A stretch of DNA of 23,860 bases from an uncultured Oscillospiraceae bacterium. Its GTDB lineage: Bacteria; Bacillota; Clostridia; Oscillospirales; Acutalibacteraceae. Where the stretch lies: the NCBI GenBank assembly GCA_900548305.1, contig URJZ01000021.1, positions 1-23,860 of the forward strand, written 5' to 3'. A model generated the notes under the pieces. That model was not told the DNA's origin and ran no database searches. It worked only from the letters and a program-made list of their open reading frames with translations. Positions 23,801 to 23,860 of this stretch are shown piece after piece; position 1 is the first letter of the stretch; each line of letters opens with the position of its first letter. The translations under genes and the position numbers were made by a program.

Positions 23801-23860
23801 TTGGGCAGAAGAAATCAGGTGTATCGTAGAAATAGCAGAAGTCGATACTCCAGGTATGGC
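23801..23860 (+). CDS. Start of an unidentified gene with a basic N-terminus (3' end outside window)
   Basis: TTG at 23801, 7 nt after GGAAG, opens a frame that stays open to the edge and begins MGRRNQVYRRNSRSR. Such Arg-rich starts are common in cytoplasmic tails of membrane proteins, but nothing more can be said. An alternative frame from ATG 23784 or 23796 (KEVMIWAEEIRC) is also open, but its ATGs are poorly spaced from the ribosome binding site. Confidence 0.5.
   Translation, partial: MGRRNQVYRRNSRSRYSRYG

Noticed and set aside
1..23860. CRISPR arrays, tRNA or rRNA genes, insertion sequences, phage or defence genes
   Set aside because: No regularly spaced short repeats, cloverleaf with anticodon arm, transposase motifs or terminal inverted repeats were recognised on either strand by eye. 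The only long repeats are the surface-gene modules.

Overview
The window is AT-rich, has tightly packed genes with strong AGGAGG-type ribosome binding sites, and encodes Gram-positive surface proteins with C-terminal sorting signals. It also carries FeoAB, a rubredoxin-flavoprotein fusion of the high-molecular-weight rubredoxin (Hrb) type, and a VanRS-like two-component system. Together these suggest an anaerobic, low-GC Bacillota of the class Clostridia, probably gut-associated. The genus cannot be fixed from the sequence alone.

Layout. (1) 1-3310: the end of one SHIRT-repeat surface protein, then a beta-helix/SHIRT/Ig-like surface protein broken by a one-base frameshift; a bidirectional terminator follows. 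(2) 3459-5700: nth (minus), a TraX-family membrane protein and an alpha/beta hydrolase. (3) 5827-9346: vanR/vanS-like regulators, an S11 D-Ala-D-Ala carboxypeptidase, and a convergent hexapeptide acetyltransferase. (4) 9559-12957: glyA, rarA and the Hrb-like flavin/rubredoxin fusion. (5) 13119-14777: a promoter, a structured leader and an NPQTG-anchored surface protein whose signal peptide appears frameshifted. (6) 15095-16962: a D-2-hydroxyacid dehydrogenase and an N-formylglutamate amidohydrolase-family protein. (7) 17070-19500: feoA-feoB. (8) 19602-20478: uppP (minus). (9) 20795-21366: a decayed surface-protein gene with InlB/Flg_new-type repeats. (10) 21413-22751: pyrBI (minus), with trmB divergent at 22967 and the start of another gene at the right edge.

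How the genes fit together. Most of the window is core metabolism and information processing: one-carbon metabolism (glyA), pyrimidine synthesis (pyrBI), DNA repair (nth, rarA), tRNA modification (trmB), iron uptake (feoAB) and probable oxidative/nitrosative stress electron transfer (Hrb). Scattered among these are cell-envelope functions: VanRS with a D,D-carboxypeptidase, UppP, and four sortase-type surface-protein loci. All housekeeping reading frames are intact. Of the four surface loci, one is frameshifted in its body, one in its signal peptide and one is heavily decayed; the fourth runs off the left edge. No complete novel defence or mobile system was found. The observations most worth checking are the fast-evolving surface loci (including a 232-bp perfect duplication), the VanRS-carboxypeptidase locus without VanHAX, a structured leader before a surface gene, and a promoter architecture shared by glyA and pyrB.
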